A stretch of 64,000 nt of DNA from JACKIP01 sp963710165 (GTDB taxonomy: Bacteria; Pseudomonadota; Alphaproteobacteria; Micavibrionales; Micavibrionaceae): assembly GCA_963710165.1 (NCBI GenBank), contig CAVPYZ010000001.1, positions 310,001-374,000 of the forward strand. Direction: 5' to 3'. Under the pieces are notes generated by a model. It searched no databases. It was not told the DNA's origin and saw only the letters and a program-made list of their open reading frames with translations. The translations under genes were made by a program, and so were the position numbers. Shown here in pieces: positions 63,717 to 64,000 of this stretch; the stretch's first letter is position 1; the number at the start of each line of letters is the position of its first letter.

Positions 63717-64000
63717 ATGCTGGAACTGTTCGGAATAGATAACCAGACACTTATTATCATGCTCAGCTCTTTGGTTGCAGCAATCTCTTTTATGGCTTTT
63801 GCCTCAATGTTTTTAAGTAAAGAGGAGCGTAAAGAGCGTTACAAAGATATTGTCCAGAAACGTCGTAAAGCGCTTTATGAAGATGCAAAAGCGGGGCGTG
63901 ATCGCAATATCGTACGAAGCGACGCAGAGCCTTCCGCACGTGAAAATATGGCGATGCTGTATAAAATGCAGGATATGCTGGGCGAGCAGGGACAAAAATT
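63717..64000 (+). CDS. tadC: Tad inner-membrane platform protein TadC (partial, N-terminal 94 codons)
   Basis: Starts two bases after the tadB stop. The visible part has a hydrophobic first helix (LIIMLSSLVAAISFMAFASMF), then a basic cytoplasmic stretch with EERKERYKDIVQKRRKALYE. Position directly after TadB and this topology fit TadC. The conserved T2SSF domain is outside the window. Confidence 0.85.
   Translation, partial: MLELFGIDNQTLIIMLSSLVAAISFMAFASMFLSKEERKERYKDIVQKRRKALYEDAKAGRDRNIVRSDAEPSARENMAMLYKMQDMLGEQGQK

Overview
The window looks like chromosome of a motile, flagellated, aerobic alphaproteobacterium with a fairly AT-rich genome (roughly 40% GC by eye). The evidence is the last 37 codons of a CtrA-type response regulator at the left edge, a Caulobacter-style Tad/Cpa pilus locus, F0F1-ATPase genes in the order atpH-A-G-D-C, an alphaproteobacterial RpoH, eukaryote-type NADP isocitrate dehydrogenase, plant-type (class II) DAHP synthase, and lon next to hupB. 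I cannot name the species; a deep-branching, Micavibrio-like or similar lineage would fit, but that is inference. There is no phage, transposon, integron, CRISPR array or rRNA operon. One tRNA (Val, UAC) is present. No gene-free stretch exceeds 300 bases.

Layout. 1-4.2 kb: ctrA end, then a forward run of EEP-domain protein, pgsA, pyrD and class II DAHP synthase. 4.2-10.2 kb: an unknown gene, nadE, an unknown gene, an isolated nuoH-nuoI pair preceded by a PH-domain membrane protein, and pfkA. 10.2-14.2 kb (minus): a FliK-like protein, flhG and flhF. 14.2-18.5 kb (minus): a tightly overlapping operon encoding a PPP phosphatase, ResB, CcsA and a TlpA-type thioredoxin, which is a System II cytochrome c maturation set and unexpected in this class. 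18.6-24.0 kb: a translationally coupled pair of secreted proteins (one with a lysozyme-like domain and a Cys-rich tail), the ahpD/ahpC/oxyR peroxide module, trhO and a secreted protein. 24.3-31.0 kb (minus): rplK-rplA and the ATP synthase operon, which carries two extra small genes. 31.2-39.5 kb (minus): a flagellar operon flgI-flgJ-two helical proteins-fliK-flgD-flgE-flgE with a good sigma-54 promoter in front. 40.1-43.8 kb: lon, hupB and a dienelactone hydrolase; lon and the hydrolase are broken by many single-base indels. 43.9-47.3 kb: tRNA-Val and a metal (probably iron) uptake cluster. 47.4-53.3 kb: rpoH, phoH-like, a SHOCT-like small protein, glmM, hisZ, purA. 53.4-64 kb: Tad pilus locus, interrupted by icd and an unknown gene on the other strand.

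How the parts connect. The ctrA end at the left edge and the two full CtrA-like boxes in front of the flp pilin gene and tadB suggest cell-cycle control of the pilus, as known for pilA in Caulobacter. The sigma-54 promoter in front of flgI fits the RpoN-dependent late flagellar genes of that group. The most unusual points are the System II cytochrome c genes, an amphi-Trp domain gene coupled to atpC, the identical promoter architecture at flp and tadB, the secreted lysozyme-like/Cys-rich pair, and the indel-riddled lon region, which may be sequence error rather than biology.
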